In this document: positions 1 to 11,616 of the stretch, piece after piece
Position numbering within the stretch: the stretch's first letter is position 1
Layout: each line of letters starts with the position of its first letter
NCBI GenBank assembly: GCA_037447655.1
Contig: JBBHKE010001267.1
Location: forward strand, 1-43,223
Direction: 5' to 3'
Origin: Zygnema cylindricum
Taxonomy: Eukaryota; Streptophyta; Zygnematophyceae; Zygnematales; Zygnemataceae
DNA length: 43,223 nucleotides
Notes under the pieces: generated by a model
Told to the model about the DNA's origin: nothing
Database searches by the model: none
The model's input: the letters and a program-made list of their open reading frames with translations, nothing else
Translations under genes and position numbers: made by a program

Positions 1-1720
1 GGCTTGATATACTGGGAAAGTATGATGACAAGAGCTCTATGTGAGAAACGGTTTTGGGGAATACTGAGTGGGCGGGTGAGGCGTCCATCCACTCTTGGGA
101 CACCTCCAGGATTTACAGGAGGCAGATTCACTTGAGTGCAGAACCATCTTCAAAGGAGGATTCAAAAGAAGGAGAGGTAGTGGACAAAGGAAAGGAGAAT
201 GAGACGACCTCACCAATAGCAATTGGTTTGGCATTCATGTCACCTATTCCGAGGAACGAGGAGAATGATACTGATACCTGGGACTTGAACAATATGGCGG
301 CAAAGCACCACATCCTCCGTCATCTTACTCAAGGACTTGCATGTCCTCATTTGCAGGTAGAAAGGGCATCCGATCTTTGGATGGCTCTCATATAGATTTA
401 AAGAAGTGGTACGATTCAGCAACAACAGTTGGCTTATCAGAAAGTTAAGGAGTATTTATACAAATGGGGGAAGATGTTGAATTTTTGCATTGAGCTTGCT
501 ACATTTTTTATGGAGCTAGAGAGTGCTAGAAAAGATTTTAGTGAAAAAGAAAAGGTTAACTATCTACTAACGAAGTTACCAGATGAGTTCGAGAACATAC
601 TAAACTGTGTGCAGGACTTGCCCGACTCAAGGTGGATATGGAACTCAGTGGTAGGAATGATTCTCGTTCGGGAGAATACAATTGAGATCCAAAGGGGAGG
701 AAAGAGTGGGCAAGCCTTGGCAGGTGGGACTGATTGGAGGAACAAGGATTCTCGGAGACCGGTCCGAAATTACAGAGAACGGAGCAGAAAAATCAGACTG
801 ACGAGTTCGGACCAAGGGCTATCAAGGGTTTATGTCATTTATGTAAGAAACCAGGGCACTATATGGCGGAGTGCACTAAGCTAACCGAGCTTCGGTTAAA
901 TGAGGGGCAGACCGGTGGAACCCCGAGAGGAAAGAAAAAGGCCCTTGTGACACAGGTATATGATGTGGAATCTGAAACGATGACGATGAGCAAGGATTGG
1001 ATGAGGAGTTGGAAGCCACAAACGAGGTAGAAATTCCACAAAAGCATAAATGTACTTTCGGTGGATTGAAAGGTGAAGCACCCTGGAATGTAGATTGAAG
1101 TGCCTCCATGCACATGTGTAAGGATAAACACCTGTTCACTAAGATAAGAAAGATTCCTATAGTAGAGATAGAGTACGGGGATGGGAGGATAATCACTACT
1201 ACTCTTGTAGGATCGATAGATCTGAAAGTGTTAGTAGAAGAAAAGACATCCATAGTCACATTCTCCAATGTATTGTTTATTCCGGAGATGAACAAAAACC
1301 TCATCTCTACGTCTGTATTAGATCATAAGGGTTTTGATACTAGCATTAGGAAAGGAGTCTTTACTGCTAGTTTTGAGAAAGCAATATATTTCACTGGAGA
1401 AAAAGGTAGCCAATGGATGTTTAGGCTGATTTTAAGCAATGAAAAGAAGAAACTTTATTATGCTGGTGTTCAAGATATTATGATGTGGCATAAGAGGCTT
1501 GGGCATGTGAATCTTGATAAGCTAAGAGAGATGAAAAAGATGGAGTAGTGGAAGGGATACAATTCAGTGAGAATCTAAGTGATTGTAGTGGATGTGCTCA
1601 AGGTCAAGCACAAATATTACCCTTTCCCAAAACAACCACTTATAAGGGAGAAAAAATTCTAGATCTAGTAAACATAGATATTTAAGGACCGGCCAAAGTA
1701 CCCTCACCGGGGGAAACTTC
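1..1720 (+). pseudogene. Broken copia gag-protease-integrase polyprotein
   Basis: The Gag segment is spread over several frames (54-395, 429-884, 734-1030) and broken by stops and frameshifts. A CCHC zinc knuckle (CHLCKKPGHYMAEC) lies at 833-874. The protease region follows, but the catalytic DSGAS-like motif reads with a stop just before SASMHMCKDKHLF near 1098-1130. The GAG-pre-integrase signature (MMWHKRLGHVNLDKL) lies near 1480-1530, and the CSGCAQ half of the zinc-binding HHCC is in another frame near 1585-1605. In the family Gag packages element RNA, protease cuts the polyprotein and integrase inserts the cDNA. None of these can be made intact from this copy. Confidence 0.8.
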
Positions 1721-1795
1721 AACGGTCATTGTTACCTCCCATAATTTTGGAGTATATTGGCAAGATTCTCTGTAATGTTGTTAGCTGATAAAAAA
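1..1795 (+). mobile_element. Ty1/copia retrotransposon remnant, gag to integrase, both ends missing
   Basis: This is an internal fragment of the same copia family as the element at 27041-30533; the two can be aligned by eye from the first bases. It begins inside gag (the window edge) and has no LTR here. It runs through gag, zinc knuckle, protease and the GAG-pre-integrase region. A shortened integrase segment follows, with internal deletions: matches to the integrase start lie near 1685-1735 and a short match to a later integrase segment lies near 1775-1795. The fragment then gives way to an A-run and unrelated sequence. Reverse transcriptase, RNase H and the 3' LTR are absent. Confidence 0.85.
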
Positions 1796-2284
1796 AAAAA
1801 AAAAGGTACGAAGTAGTACGGAGAGGTATGAATTTTTGGAAACAACCTCACTTTTCGTTCGATGAAACTTCACCCAAATCTGTTTATGCTTGAATGAAAA
1901 CTCTTGATGTAGTTAAGATTTTTTAACGCATTTATTCTATGTTTTTTCCGGTTGTAATATGTATTTAGAAAAAAAGTTGTAGTTTTCAACGGAATTTCAA
2001 GCGAAAATTAGCATTATGGATTATCAACGGATGTTTCTGGATAAAAACGACGACCGCGGGTATTGCAGCGACAAGAGGGGAGAGCGGGAGACGATTGCGG
2101 CTCAAAAAAAAATGACGTTTGCGGCTGGAAGATTGAAAAGATTGTCGCAGACCGATTTCGACGGCAAACAATTGATGGTCGTGGATTTTGCTAGTGAAAC
2201 ATTTAAAAGCCGACAACTTCGCGGACAAAAATTGATACGCGCAGATTTCGCTGACAAAAAAAAAACACAAAAAAAGTATTTTAC
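1796..2284. other. Gene-free spacer with no recognised feature
   Basis: The stretch starts with an A-run near 1787-1804 and continues as AT-rich DNA that turns CG-containing from about 2045. Short open frames exist on both strands (2016-2321 plus, 1986-2294 minus), but they show no motif I recognise and overlap each other. I see no RNA gene or clear element end here. Confidence 0.5.
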
Positions 2285-3091
2285 TATATACCATAGTTTA
2301 AAAGTAGGCGCTTTATCGTAGGCCTAGGTAGGCGCAGGGTGTGTTGTGGGCTTTTCATGTGATCTTCTTAGTTCGCTACTTTGGTCGCTACTTTGATCAG
2401 CGACCGTCCGATGACGTTTAATTCATAGTTCAAAAGTAGGCGTTTATATGGTATGCCTTTGGTAGGCGCACAAAACTTGGCACAAAACTCGCGCAGAGTA
2501 GGCATACTGTATGTGTGTGCGTTTGTGCACACTTTTGTACGAACCTACGAATATGACGTATGATCATTGTACAACGCACGCCCGCTGGACGAAATTTCAA
2601 CGAGCTAACACAGGGTATGATGAGTTGTGTTTTGGGCTTTTCATGTGATATTCTTACATCGCTACTTTGATCAGCGACTGTCCGATCGTCCAAATCTGAC
2701 GGTTTAAATAAAAAAATATCTCAAAACTCACATATATATTTTTTTTGTCCGAATGTTTTTTCAAAATTTAGACATGACGTTTAATTCTCTATCGATCGAT
2801 GTGCAACTCAACCCTGTTACTATTTTTTTTCATTTTGCGACCAATACAATATCAGTCTTAAGGTCATATTGTATCTTTTACATACAATAGGCATATTGTA
2901 TTGGCCTACGTTCACCTACTTTTTAACCATGGTATAATTCTCTATCCAACGACGTGCAACTCAACCCTGCTACTTTCTTTTTTCATTTTGCGACCAATAC
3001 AATATGGGTCCTAAGGTCATATTGTATGTTTTGCGTATAATAGGCATATTGTATGGGCCTACTTTCACCTACTTTTTAACTTTGCTATATA
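2285..3091. repeat. Candidate TIR element of about 807 bp with internal duplications
   Basis: The left end (TATATACCATAGTTTAAAAG) and the reverse complement of the right end (TATATAGCAAAGTTAAAAAG) match with few differences, followed on both sides by related AGTAGG-containing sequence. No coding capacity is visible. The interior holds a near-duplicate pair around the 'cttttcatgtgat' and 'gctactttgatcagcga' motifs (about 2350-2410 and 2636-2690), plus a tandem duplication at its right end. I could not define a target-site duplication, so this could also be a foldback satellite. Confidence 0.45.
2784..3089. repeat. Tandem duplication of a 153-bp unit
   Basis: Copy 1 occupies 2784-2936 and copy 2 occupies 2937-3089. 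Both begin with 'attctctatc' and share the block 'cattttgcgaccaataca' and the block 'aaggtcatattgtat'. Each copy contains a short inverted pair around the 'catattgta' motifs. The copies have diverged by scattered substitutions. Confidence 0.75.
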
Positions 3092-3150
3092 CCCGCCTAT
3101 GTTCTCTTTAATATGACAAGAATTGTGTAACAAGCAGGTCACGACGCTAA

Positions 3151-4709
3151 GGGTATGTCCCCATGTGCATAAGTAAGGGTTTTTTTATGTCGTTTTGCTG
3201 TAAAACTTAGCGCCGTAATGCCTAAGTTCCGACCGTACGAAAGAATCGCAAGTTTGTAGAGTACAATTTGCGTCATCCTCAAACTTACGATGTACAAAAA
3301 TTTGTCGTCTTGTGTTTTTCGACCCACTTTGACGACAAAAAACATCATCTTCAACCTTATCTTTAAAACACATGCGCGATGTGTTTTAAAAATAGGGATT
3401 TTCTATAAACAAATAGGAACATATATTTACACGTGCCGTAATTTTCGAAATTTTTCATACGATTTCCAAGGACAAAGAAAAGTATAGAGTTCGCTGTGGT
3501 TTGCTCGTTTGCTGTCTAATACGATAAATAAAAGTACACAATTTGTTTGATTTTGTCCGTTTTCGTCTAGTACGGATTTTTTTTTTGCTGGGATCTTCAA
3601 ATTCCGATGCCATTTCACGTCGACCAGAGAGGAGACGCGAAGGCAAAGCGCATCTTCGTCAACCGTGAAACGACACAGGCTGCAAGGCGGTACGTCTACA
3701 ATGTCACGGTAAGACATGCGACGTCACAAGAAATTCCAAAAAATAACGTGCGACCACAAATTGTAGTCGTTGACAACCGTCATAGGTATTGTCGACGTAC
3801 ACAGTCGTAAAAAGCGTGTTACAATTTCGTCCTTAAAGACATAGGGTATGTCCCCATGTACTTGTAACTTAGCGAACTTACTTTGTATTTTAGCGCGGAT
3901 CCGTCGGACCCGATTTTCAAGTGTCCCTATGTCTGTAAGGATGAAATCGCAACTTACGCTTGTTACGATTGTATACGTCGACAATACCTGTGACGGTTGT
4001 CAACGTCTACAATCTGTGGTCGCACATTATTTTTTGGAACTGCTTTGTGACGTCTTATGTCTTACCGTGACATTGTAGACGTACCGCATTCCAGCCTGGC
4101 AGTTTCACGGTTGAAGAAGATGCGCTTTGCCCTTCGCGTCGCCTGTTCGCTCGAGGTGAAATGGCATTGGAATTTGAAGACCCGTGTAAATAAAAAATCC
4201 GTACTGGACGAAAACGGACAAAATCAAACAAACTGTGTACTTCTTTTTGTCTTATTATAACGCAAACGTACAGAACATAGCGAACTATGTACTTTTCTTT
4301 GTCCTTGGATATCGTAGGATTTTTTTCGAAATTTAAGGCACGTGCGAAAAAGTGTTCCTATTTGTCAATCGAAAAAACCTCATTTTAAATCACATCGTGC
4401 ATGTGTTTTAAACAAAGGTTTGAAGATGACGTTTTTGTCGTAGAAGTGGGTCGAAAAGAACAAGACGACAAATTTTCGTACATCCTAAGTTCAAGGATGA
4501 CGCAAATTGTACTCTACAAATTTGCGATTCCTTCGTACGGTTGCAATTTGGGCAGTACGGCGCTAAGTTTTACGGCAAAACGACAGAAAAAAACCCTTAC
4601 TTATGCACATGGGGACACACCCATAGGGACACTTGAAAGCCGGGTCCGGCGGATCCGCGCTAAAATGCAAAATAAGTTCGCTAAGTTACAATTACATGGG
4701 GACGTACCC
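3151..4709 (+). mobile_element. Harbinger/Tourist-like MITE (copy 1), split by copy 2
   Basis: The element occupies 3151-3843 and 4626-4709, about 777 bp once the inner insertion is removed. Its TIRs are GGGTATGTCCCCATGT at the left and the reverse complement of a near-identical sequence at the right (4694-4709). A TAA target-site duplication flanks it (3148-3150 and 4710-4712). A 3-bp TWA duplication with short G-starting TIRs is the hallmark of PIF/Harbinger MITEs. There is no transposase, so it is non-autonomous. It is colinear with the copy at 22255-23034. Confidence 0.85.
3844..4622 (-). mobile_element. Harbinger/Tourist-like MITE (copy 2), inserted in copy 1
   Basis: This 779-bp element is a reverse-oriented copy of the same family, with TIRs at 3844-3859 (GGGTATGTCCCCATGT) and 4607-4622. 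A perfect 3-bp ATA duplication flanks it (3841-3843 and 4623-4625). It interrupts copy 1 precisely: joining 3843 to 4626 restores the order seen in the copy at 22255-23034. The small open frames inside belong to the MITE and look non-coding. Confidence 0.85.
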
Positions 4710-4712
4710 TAA

Positions 4713-6394
4713 GACAAAGAAGAAAAGTACATTTTTGTTTCCGTCGTTTTGTCGTCGACGTTACTGTACCTTTGACGGCGGCGATCCAACGTCGTCGGCT
4801 CTCCGGGCAAAAAACATCTCACGAGATTCAGCCAATGGCTCACCAATTGCCAACACACCGAGGATGATACGGAGACATGGCAACAGCCCGATTCGCGCGG
4901 GAAGTAAACACTAAATAGATACAGCCGGACACACGCGGGATGACCTGGTCATTTTTAAACCAATAACAGTGAGCCTTTCAGACATGCACCTTCAGTGTAT
5001 AGCAATGCGCGACAACACCCGGGATAAAAATGAAAGAAAGAGCCGCTGCAGGGTAGGAAATATTTACTCACGACAAAAATAGAATCGGACGGTCAGGATG
5101 CTTTCTGCAAAATTAGGAGGTAAATATTGTACGGAGGATTTTGGCGCCGAGCCGCCACCGCCTGACATTCTCGGACTTGACATGTATCTGATCCTCAGAC
5201 GCCACGTCCTTTCCTAGTAGCATAAAATTGGTTGCAGTTTTCTGGAAGTTCATTGCATGTAGGCCAAAATTGCATTGAAAGTGATTAGCTAGCGACAGGG
5301 AATCAGATGCAGCCCCCCCAAAAGATACAGAAGCACCACGTACGGCTCAATTGATTTTTTTTCTTTTCCCGAGCTGTACTTTGATACTGGGCAGTTTTGC
5401 GGTTTTCATTTACATTGGGCAGCCGTCAAATTCCTTATCCACGAATAAGGACAATCGTCAATGACAAATAATTTTCTAATCCACATTCCAAACCACAATC
5501 CAAACCACAATCCAAACCACAATCCAAACCACATTCTATTTTTTTTTCTCTTCTGTGATTCTGTCAGTTGAGAACACAGGACATCGACGTCTACGGTCAC
5601 CGACATTGTTAGACTCCCTAAACTCAAAAACGACAAACAACTCTATCCGGCTTCACTTTTCCCGTACGCTTTCTGAACTTTGCAGCAGTACGGAAAAGAT
5701 GTCTGCCAAGCGCCTTTCTAAATAGAAAAGGAGGAAACGGTGATGCGCAATCATCCTGCAGTTCCCTAGATTCTTGTTCTTTCCTTCCTAAAGTTGCTGG
5801 AGTTGTCTACTTATTTGCTTCTCTACCCATTTGCTCTGAGACTCCAGGGAGTTAGCCTTTACATCACCGGTAGGTCTGCCGACCTATTGCAGGCTCATAG
5901 TTCTGAAGGATTCTGGTTTCTCGTAGTCTGCAGTTCTTGCTCAATAGCTACTGGTGTCATTTTTATTCTGCTTCAGTTATTTGTTGGTGGTTTTGGAGTC
6001 CGTGAGTTCTCGCATTGTAGTAACGGTGCCGGTCCTATAGATGCTGTGCAGTTGCAGCTGGCAGTGACGTCACTTCCTGGAGTGACGTTACTGCCTGCAG
6101 TAATTTGACTACCTGCAGTGATGTTACTTGGCTCTGAATTTTTTTGAGATATACATGTTGGTTTTCTTCTTGTTGCTTTGCCGTCTTGTAGGTTTTAGAA
6201 CATCATTGACCGTGTCCGAACCATGTTTTTTTCTGTAGCTGCATGGAATTGGTGATTTTATTTTTAATGAAATTGGCAATGTACGTTTTTTGACTTTTTT
6301 GTCTTTGCCATTCATAAGGTGTCGATCACGGAGATTTCCAACGTTTCTAGGAACTGACTTTATTCCCCCGCCTCTTATCGTCCTGCAGGCAGTC
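4713..6394 (+). promoter_or_regulatory. Upstream region and probable 5' UTR of the sulfate transporter gene
   Basis: No gene is visible between the MITE and the transporter ATG. The stretch should hold the promoter and 5' UTR, but I cannot place the transcription start. A good 3' splice consensus (cctgcag) ends at 6388, seven bases before the ATG, so a 5'-UTR intron is possible; a candidate donor is at 5869 (gtaggt). A palindromic TGACGTCA (bZIP/CRE-type core) lies at 6065-6072, with a second TGACGT in 'agtgacgttactgcctgcag' nearby. These regulatory readings are inference. Confidence 0.3.
5488..5535. repeat. 12-bp tandem repeat, four copies
   Basis: The unit ccaaaccacaat occurs at 5488-5499, 5500-5511, 5512-5523 and 5524-5535, the last with one change. 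On the minus strand it reads as a repeating Trp/Phe/Gly/Leu peptide, which I regard as accidental. It lies about 860 bases upstream of the transporter start codon. Confidence 0.9.
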
Positions 6395-9300
6395 ATGGGC
6401 TCCGAGCATTTCGCCGGCAATGATATGAACAATCCTCTCATTACCAAAGTTCCGTTGCCTCCGATGAAACTCAAAGACGAGTTATTAGATGCAGTGAAGC
6501 CAATTAAGGATTTAATCGTGGAAGATGACGACCCTTTTAGAAATTATAAGGGAAAGTCCCCGCTCGCAAAGATCAAGCTTGCTCTGTTTGCAATATTCCC
6601 CCTTTTTGGAACACTTGCCACATATAATCCAGGATGGATCCTAGGAGACGTCATTGCAGGATGTACTATTGCAAGTCTTGCAGTACCACAGGTGAGTGTT
6701 TGTTAAACATTTGTAGGAATTTTTAAAAGTCTCTTTTTCTGCTTTCATTACCGTATTCCTTGCAGCGGAAGTCGTAGTGTTGAAAGAACTGATGTATTAC
6801 ATGTAGGTGAGTCGCCGAGTGTCACAATTTACGGATGGTTGTAGGATACGCTGCTGCTGGTAAGATTTTCTGCTGAAAATCGCTGAAATGTTTCCCTTTT
6901 CTTTTACAGGATTTGGCCTACGCAAAGCTCGCTCAAATGCCCCCAGTGAATGGACTATGTGAGTTTTTTCTTGCGTCAGCTGTTTATCACTCCTGTTGAC
7001 AGATAAAGATGCGCTTGTGAAATAATAGGGCTTTTGTTATTGACGAGAATTATAGTGTAAAGACTGAAAACTGATGGTTGAATGGTGGTTTTGCAGATTC
7101 AAGTTTTACACCTCCATTAATTTATGCTCTTCTAGGAACCTCAAAACATATTGCAGTTGGACCAGTCTCTGTTGTTTCGTCTTTAATTGGAAATTTGGCA
7201 ACTGAATATCTGAACTCTACAGTTCCGGACCCATCAGGAAAGAAAGACACGAAGACAGGAAAGACAGTGAAGATTCCTAATCAAGACTATGTAGATTTAG
7301 TCATTACTGCAACATTTTTTGCTGGTATAATCCAGTTCGGTATGGGATTCTTCAGGTACTAGTTTCCTTCTGATTTCTCCAGATTGCCTGTAGTTTCTCC
7401 AGGTTGTCTTTTTATCTGTTACCGGTTTCTGCAGCTTGGAGTTTTATGTAATTAGTTTCCCGGAAGACTCCTGAAAGTGACGTCTCGGTTCATCGTCTCA
7501 TATTAAATGTGGCCTCCGTTGTTGGCTTTTGTGCAGATTGGGTTTTATTGTTGACTTCCTTAGCCATGCGGCTGTGGTGGGTTTTATGGCCGGAGCTGCA
7601 ATCACGATTGCTTTAGGTCAACTAAAAGGATTTCTTGGATACACAGATTTTACAACAAAAACTGACATTGTTCACATTTTTAAGGCTCTTCATGAATACA
7701 ATGATCAGGTACACTACAGATGGGTTTGGCTTCTATTGGCCCGCTTGGTGGACCTAGTTTTTTTGGAATTTCTGTTACAGTTTTTTGATAGCGGTATGAA
7801 TTACTTCTCACGAGGTTTCTGTTCCACGTGTGCAGTTTCACTGGCGCACGTTTGTAATTGGTATTTCCTTCCTCGTTTACCTTCTCATCCTAAAGTACAC
7901 TGTAAGTTTTTCAATATCCCTATCCTGGGAGTTATCAAAGCTTGGATTCTGCATAATGAGGAATGGATACCTGACATGATTATTGAAAACTGTCTGAATG
8001 CAGTCACAATACTTCAAGAAGAACAGAATTATATTTTTCATCAACGCCCTGGGACCTCTTACAAGTGTGGTGATTGCAACAGCTTGTGTTTATGGGACTC
8101 GAGCTGATAAGAACGGAGTGAAAACGGTATGTTCATTACCCTCTACTCATTATGCAGGCGCGCCTGGCATTTTCAGAGAGCTTTATGAAAGAAAAGTGTG
8201 ACCATTTTTCTTTGGTTTGTATGGTAGTCTCAATTATATATTCATCCTTGCAAACCTTTGCTGGTAAATTACTTTCATGTAAATGTCAGGTTGGGCACAT
8301 AAAAAAAGGAGTGAACCCTTCTTCCCTTCACCAAATCCGTTTTGACGATTATTTTGCGAAGGGCGTCAAGCTCGGGAACGTGGGAACTGATGGTCTGAAA
8401 GTCGGGCTCATTTCTGGTCTCGTGGCTCTGACTGTAAGTTCTTACGCTTGGCATCTATTATTTTGTCGTCCAATTTTGCCTACTTACTTGCTACATTAGA
8501 TGTCTTGGATGAGAACTGGTAATTACCCGAAGCTAAAGCAGGAATATTGGGTTATGATCACAGGAAGCCGTTGCAATTGGCCGAACTTTCGCAGCCAGAG
8601 ATGGCTACCATATTGATGGAAACCAGGAGGTGTGTATTCTATCACCATACGGATTTTGTTTAGCTTGGCCATGTTTTGTCCGGTGTGATTTCTCTTACCT
8701 TTTGTTGCTTGAAATTCTGACTGTTAAAGAGCATGCTTCCTTTTTGCAGATGGTGGCGTTCGGAGCTTCAAACATTGTGGGCTCTTTGTCCTCTTGTTAT
8801 GTCGTCACAGGTCAGTTGTAACTTTTTGGTTTTGTCTTTTGCTTTTTTGTCGATCATTTCTAGTAATCTGCTCTTATCCACTGTTATTAACTGAGAGAAA
8901 GAGGTATGCTATTGCAGGTTCTTTCTCTCGTTCTGCTGTCAATTACTTCGCCGGAGCAAAATCCGTATTGAGTAATGTTGTGATGGCAATAGTTGTGCTT
9001 ATCACTCTCCTGCTTATCACACCTCTCTTCAAATATTTACCAAATGTGAGTACATTCCTCAATTCACTTTGCCGTATTTACATTTGTGAAGCAAAAGTTG
9101 CTAATTGTCCTCACTGTCGTTCCTCATTTTTCTAACACTCACGAAGTGTTTCTTGTGCAGGCTGTTCTCTCTGCAATCATCATTTGTGCTCTTTCTGGCC
9201 TGGTACGATTTTTCTATCTTGAAAGAGTTTTGTATTGATCATACCTGTTTTTGCAATCTGATTTTCCAGTTCGCATCTAAAACCACGAAGTGAAAAATGA

Positions 9301-10390
9301 CATGTAATCTTTTGGTTTTGCAGGTAGACTTTGAAGGAGCATGGCAGGTGTGGAAGACGGATAAATTCGATTTCATTGTCTTGTTGGGAGCATTTTTCGG
9401 AGTACTTTTTGTTTCCGTGGAGATTGGTCTTCTCATTGCCGTTGTTATTTCCTTCATCCGTGTTGTTCTTCAAGTAGCCCGGCCCCACACAGCTATTTTA
9501 GGTCGTGTCCCAAATTCAAATGTCTATCGCAGTGTACTTCAGTACCCACAAGCAGAAACTGTTGACGGAATTCTGGTGTTGAGAGTGGACTTGACGATTT
9601 ACTTTGCGAATGCAAATTATTTGAGAGAAAAGGTGGAAAGACTTGCACTTCAATATGAAACGGAAAACAAACTTGGGGTGCCCCTTCAGGTGAGAAATTA
9701 CATGTCGTTCTTGTTTTTTTAAAGTGTCTTTTCGGGTTTATTTTTCCAGCAAGTTGCGGTTTACATTATCTAATTGTATCATTTCTTTTCTCGTGGAGGT
9801 GTTTCTGTTAACATGTCAGGATAATTTTAGGGTCCAGGTTTTTACTGTTCCTGTACTCGGTTGAACCCTCTTCATTTTCTGAAACTTTTCCTTTCTTCTC
9901 TTAACAGTATGTCATTCTTGAGTTAACTCCTGTTGCGGATATTGACTCTACTGGTGTTCATGCTTTGGAGGAGCTATACCGCGCATTGAAGAAGAACAAT
10001 GTCCAAGTATGTATCTCTTAATCTCTCTCTTTCACTATTTATGGTTAAAGAAGTACACATGTAGCATATGTGGTTGTTTTGGTCTTCTAGGTTTGTGTTT
10101 GTTTGTTGTTTCTTATTCTTTGTTGTTCTTGTAGTTCTGCTTCTTGCATTTTGGAGGCTGACAATCCTTTCACTTTTCCATTCTCTCTTTTTCTTTTTCC
10201 TCTCTTTCCCTCTTTTTGTCTATTTTGGCAGCTTGCGGTGTCCAATCCTTCGAAGCAGGTTTTAGTGAAATTCCAGAGGTCAGGGTTTGCCAAGGAGTTG
10301 TCAGAAAGCTGGATGTTCCTTTCAGTTAATGAGGGGGTGAAAACGTGCACAGCCCTCTTAGAAAAGGGGTCTGTTGCTGACGCTGTATAA
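6395..10390 (+). CDS. Plant SULTR-type sulfate transporter (SLC26 family) with STAS domain, 14 coding exons
   Basis: Predicted exons are 6395-6691, 6910-6958, 7097-7355, 7537-7708, 7836-7901, 8004-8126, 8290-8433, 8564-8629, 8750-8810, 8918-9045, 9161-9202, 9324-9689, 9908-10006 and 10232-10390. All introns are GT-AG, 102-225 bp, and the frame stays open to give 676 residues, a normal length for the family. The product should be a multi-span membrane protein that co-transports sulfate with protons. The N-terminal signature VPQDLAYAKLAQMPPVNGLY (about 97-116) is followed by HIAVGPVSVVSSLIG (133-147), GFMAGAAITIALGQLKG, ALTEAVAIGRTFAARDGY and TGSFSRSAVNYFAGAKS. A C-terminal STAS domain starts near residue 543 (QYPQA, IYFANANYLREKVERL, PVADIDSTGVHALEEL). 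The STAS site, usually DIDTSG, reads DIDSTG, so the usual Thr is Ser605. The ATG at 6395 is the first Met in the family-like N-terminus. SULTR subgroup and membrane location cannot be fixed from sequence alone. Confidence 0.93.
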
Positions 10391-11616
10391 AAGAAAATCC
10401 GGTTAGGAAGAAATTGGCAGAAGGGCAGTATCTATGATGACTCTTCCTTCTTGCACTACATGAGGCTACTGACACCTCTCAGAAACTAGGTGAACCTGTG
10501 GTTTACGTGGTTTTACTAATTGGAACGCTTTGTCCCCTTGTATCTTTTCTTTCACCTATTATATCGACTGTATGACGATTTCACTCCTTTACTTCTGCCG
10601 TTTTGTGCCTCTTTTTAGGGTTTTTTTTCAGGGTTTTTTTTCTACTTACGCCTTTTTTTCTCTTACTTTTGTGCCTACTTTATTTATACGACTTCTTGCC
10701 ACTGTCACAATTTTCGAGAACTTTTCGTGTGGGAATTGTGGATGTTGGGAGCTAAAATGACTAAGTTTTCATTCCATGCTGTCTCTACACTTATGCGGGA
10801 GACGTACACCATGGCGGTACGGAAGCGGTCATTCAAGATTTCGACGACCTAACAGGCTTGACTGTGGTTTCTAGAATGTATGGATGTCGTTGTTTTATTA
10901 TTGTGGATGAGGTTGCCTCCGCCAGATGTTAAGCTCTCCCTCCTTTTCCCACGTATTCTCCTCCCCTATGTTCTACTTTGCCGAAATATGTGACGTCAGG
11001 CTGTATGAAAACAATCCACAAATCTACAGAGTTAAATCCAAATTAAGGGAGATTTGAATTGTGTTACAAAGCAATATAGTATAGGCAGAGGGGTTTAGAG
11101 GTAGTTGGTTGTCCTTAAATAAGGTGACTTTAGTAAGACTGGGTGATAATATTTAATGGTAAGAGAAAAAATCCTTTTCTTGTATCCATTTTGAGCCGTA
11201 ATGAAAGGAGTTGTCAGAAGCTCTGACAAACTTACATTTCTTTTTTTTTGTCTTCTTGCCAAATACTAGTGTTGAAATCATTTGCCGTCCTGATCTTTTG
11301 TGGATGAATGTGGTGGATAATTGTTGTGGATAAATGTTGCCATCTTTCTGTTAATTGATGGTATACTCTTGTCTAATCTGTAAATGGGACTTTCTTGTAG
11401 TAGTTAAATCAGCTCTCGATGCATGTGGTTATGGCGATAGTCCTACATTAACACTAAAGAATTTCAGTCCCCCACTTTTCCTTTCCCTCCAACCTATTCA
11501 CTTCTATGTTCCTCCCTACCACCCCGTCTGGACCCCTTTTTTTGTCTCTTTCCTTCTCCTCGACGGCTTTGACGCCCACTCATACCCCTTGCGAAGACCA
11601 GGGGGTAGAGGGGGCA
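10391..11616 (+). other. 3' flank of the transporter gene, no further gene seen
   Basis: This stretch includes the transporter 3' UTR, whose polyadenylation site I cannot place, followed by T-rich spacer DNA. Short open frames (10530-10760, 11355-11717) lack recognisable motifs, and the second runs into the minisatellite. No RNA gene or mobile element end is evident. Confidence 0.5.

Noticed and set aside
1784-1804. Poly(A) tail of a SINE or retroposed transcript
   Set aside because: The A-run follows a copia integrase fragment (GCTGATAAA...), where the family itself has an A-rich codon stretch, and no target duplication was seen.
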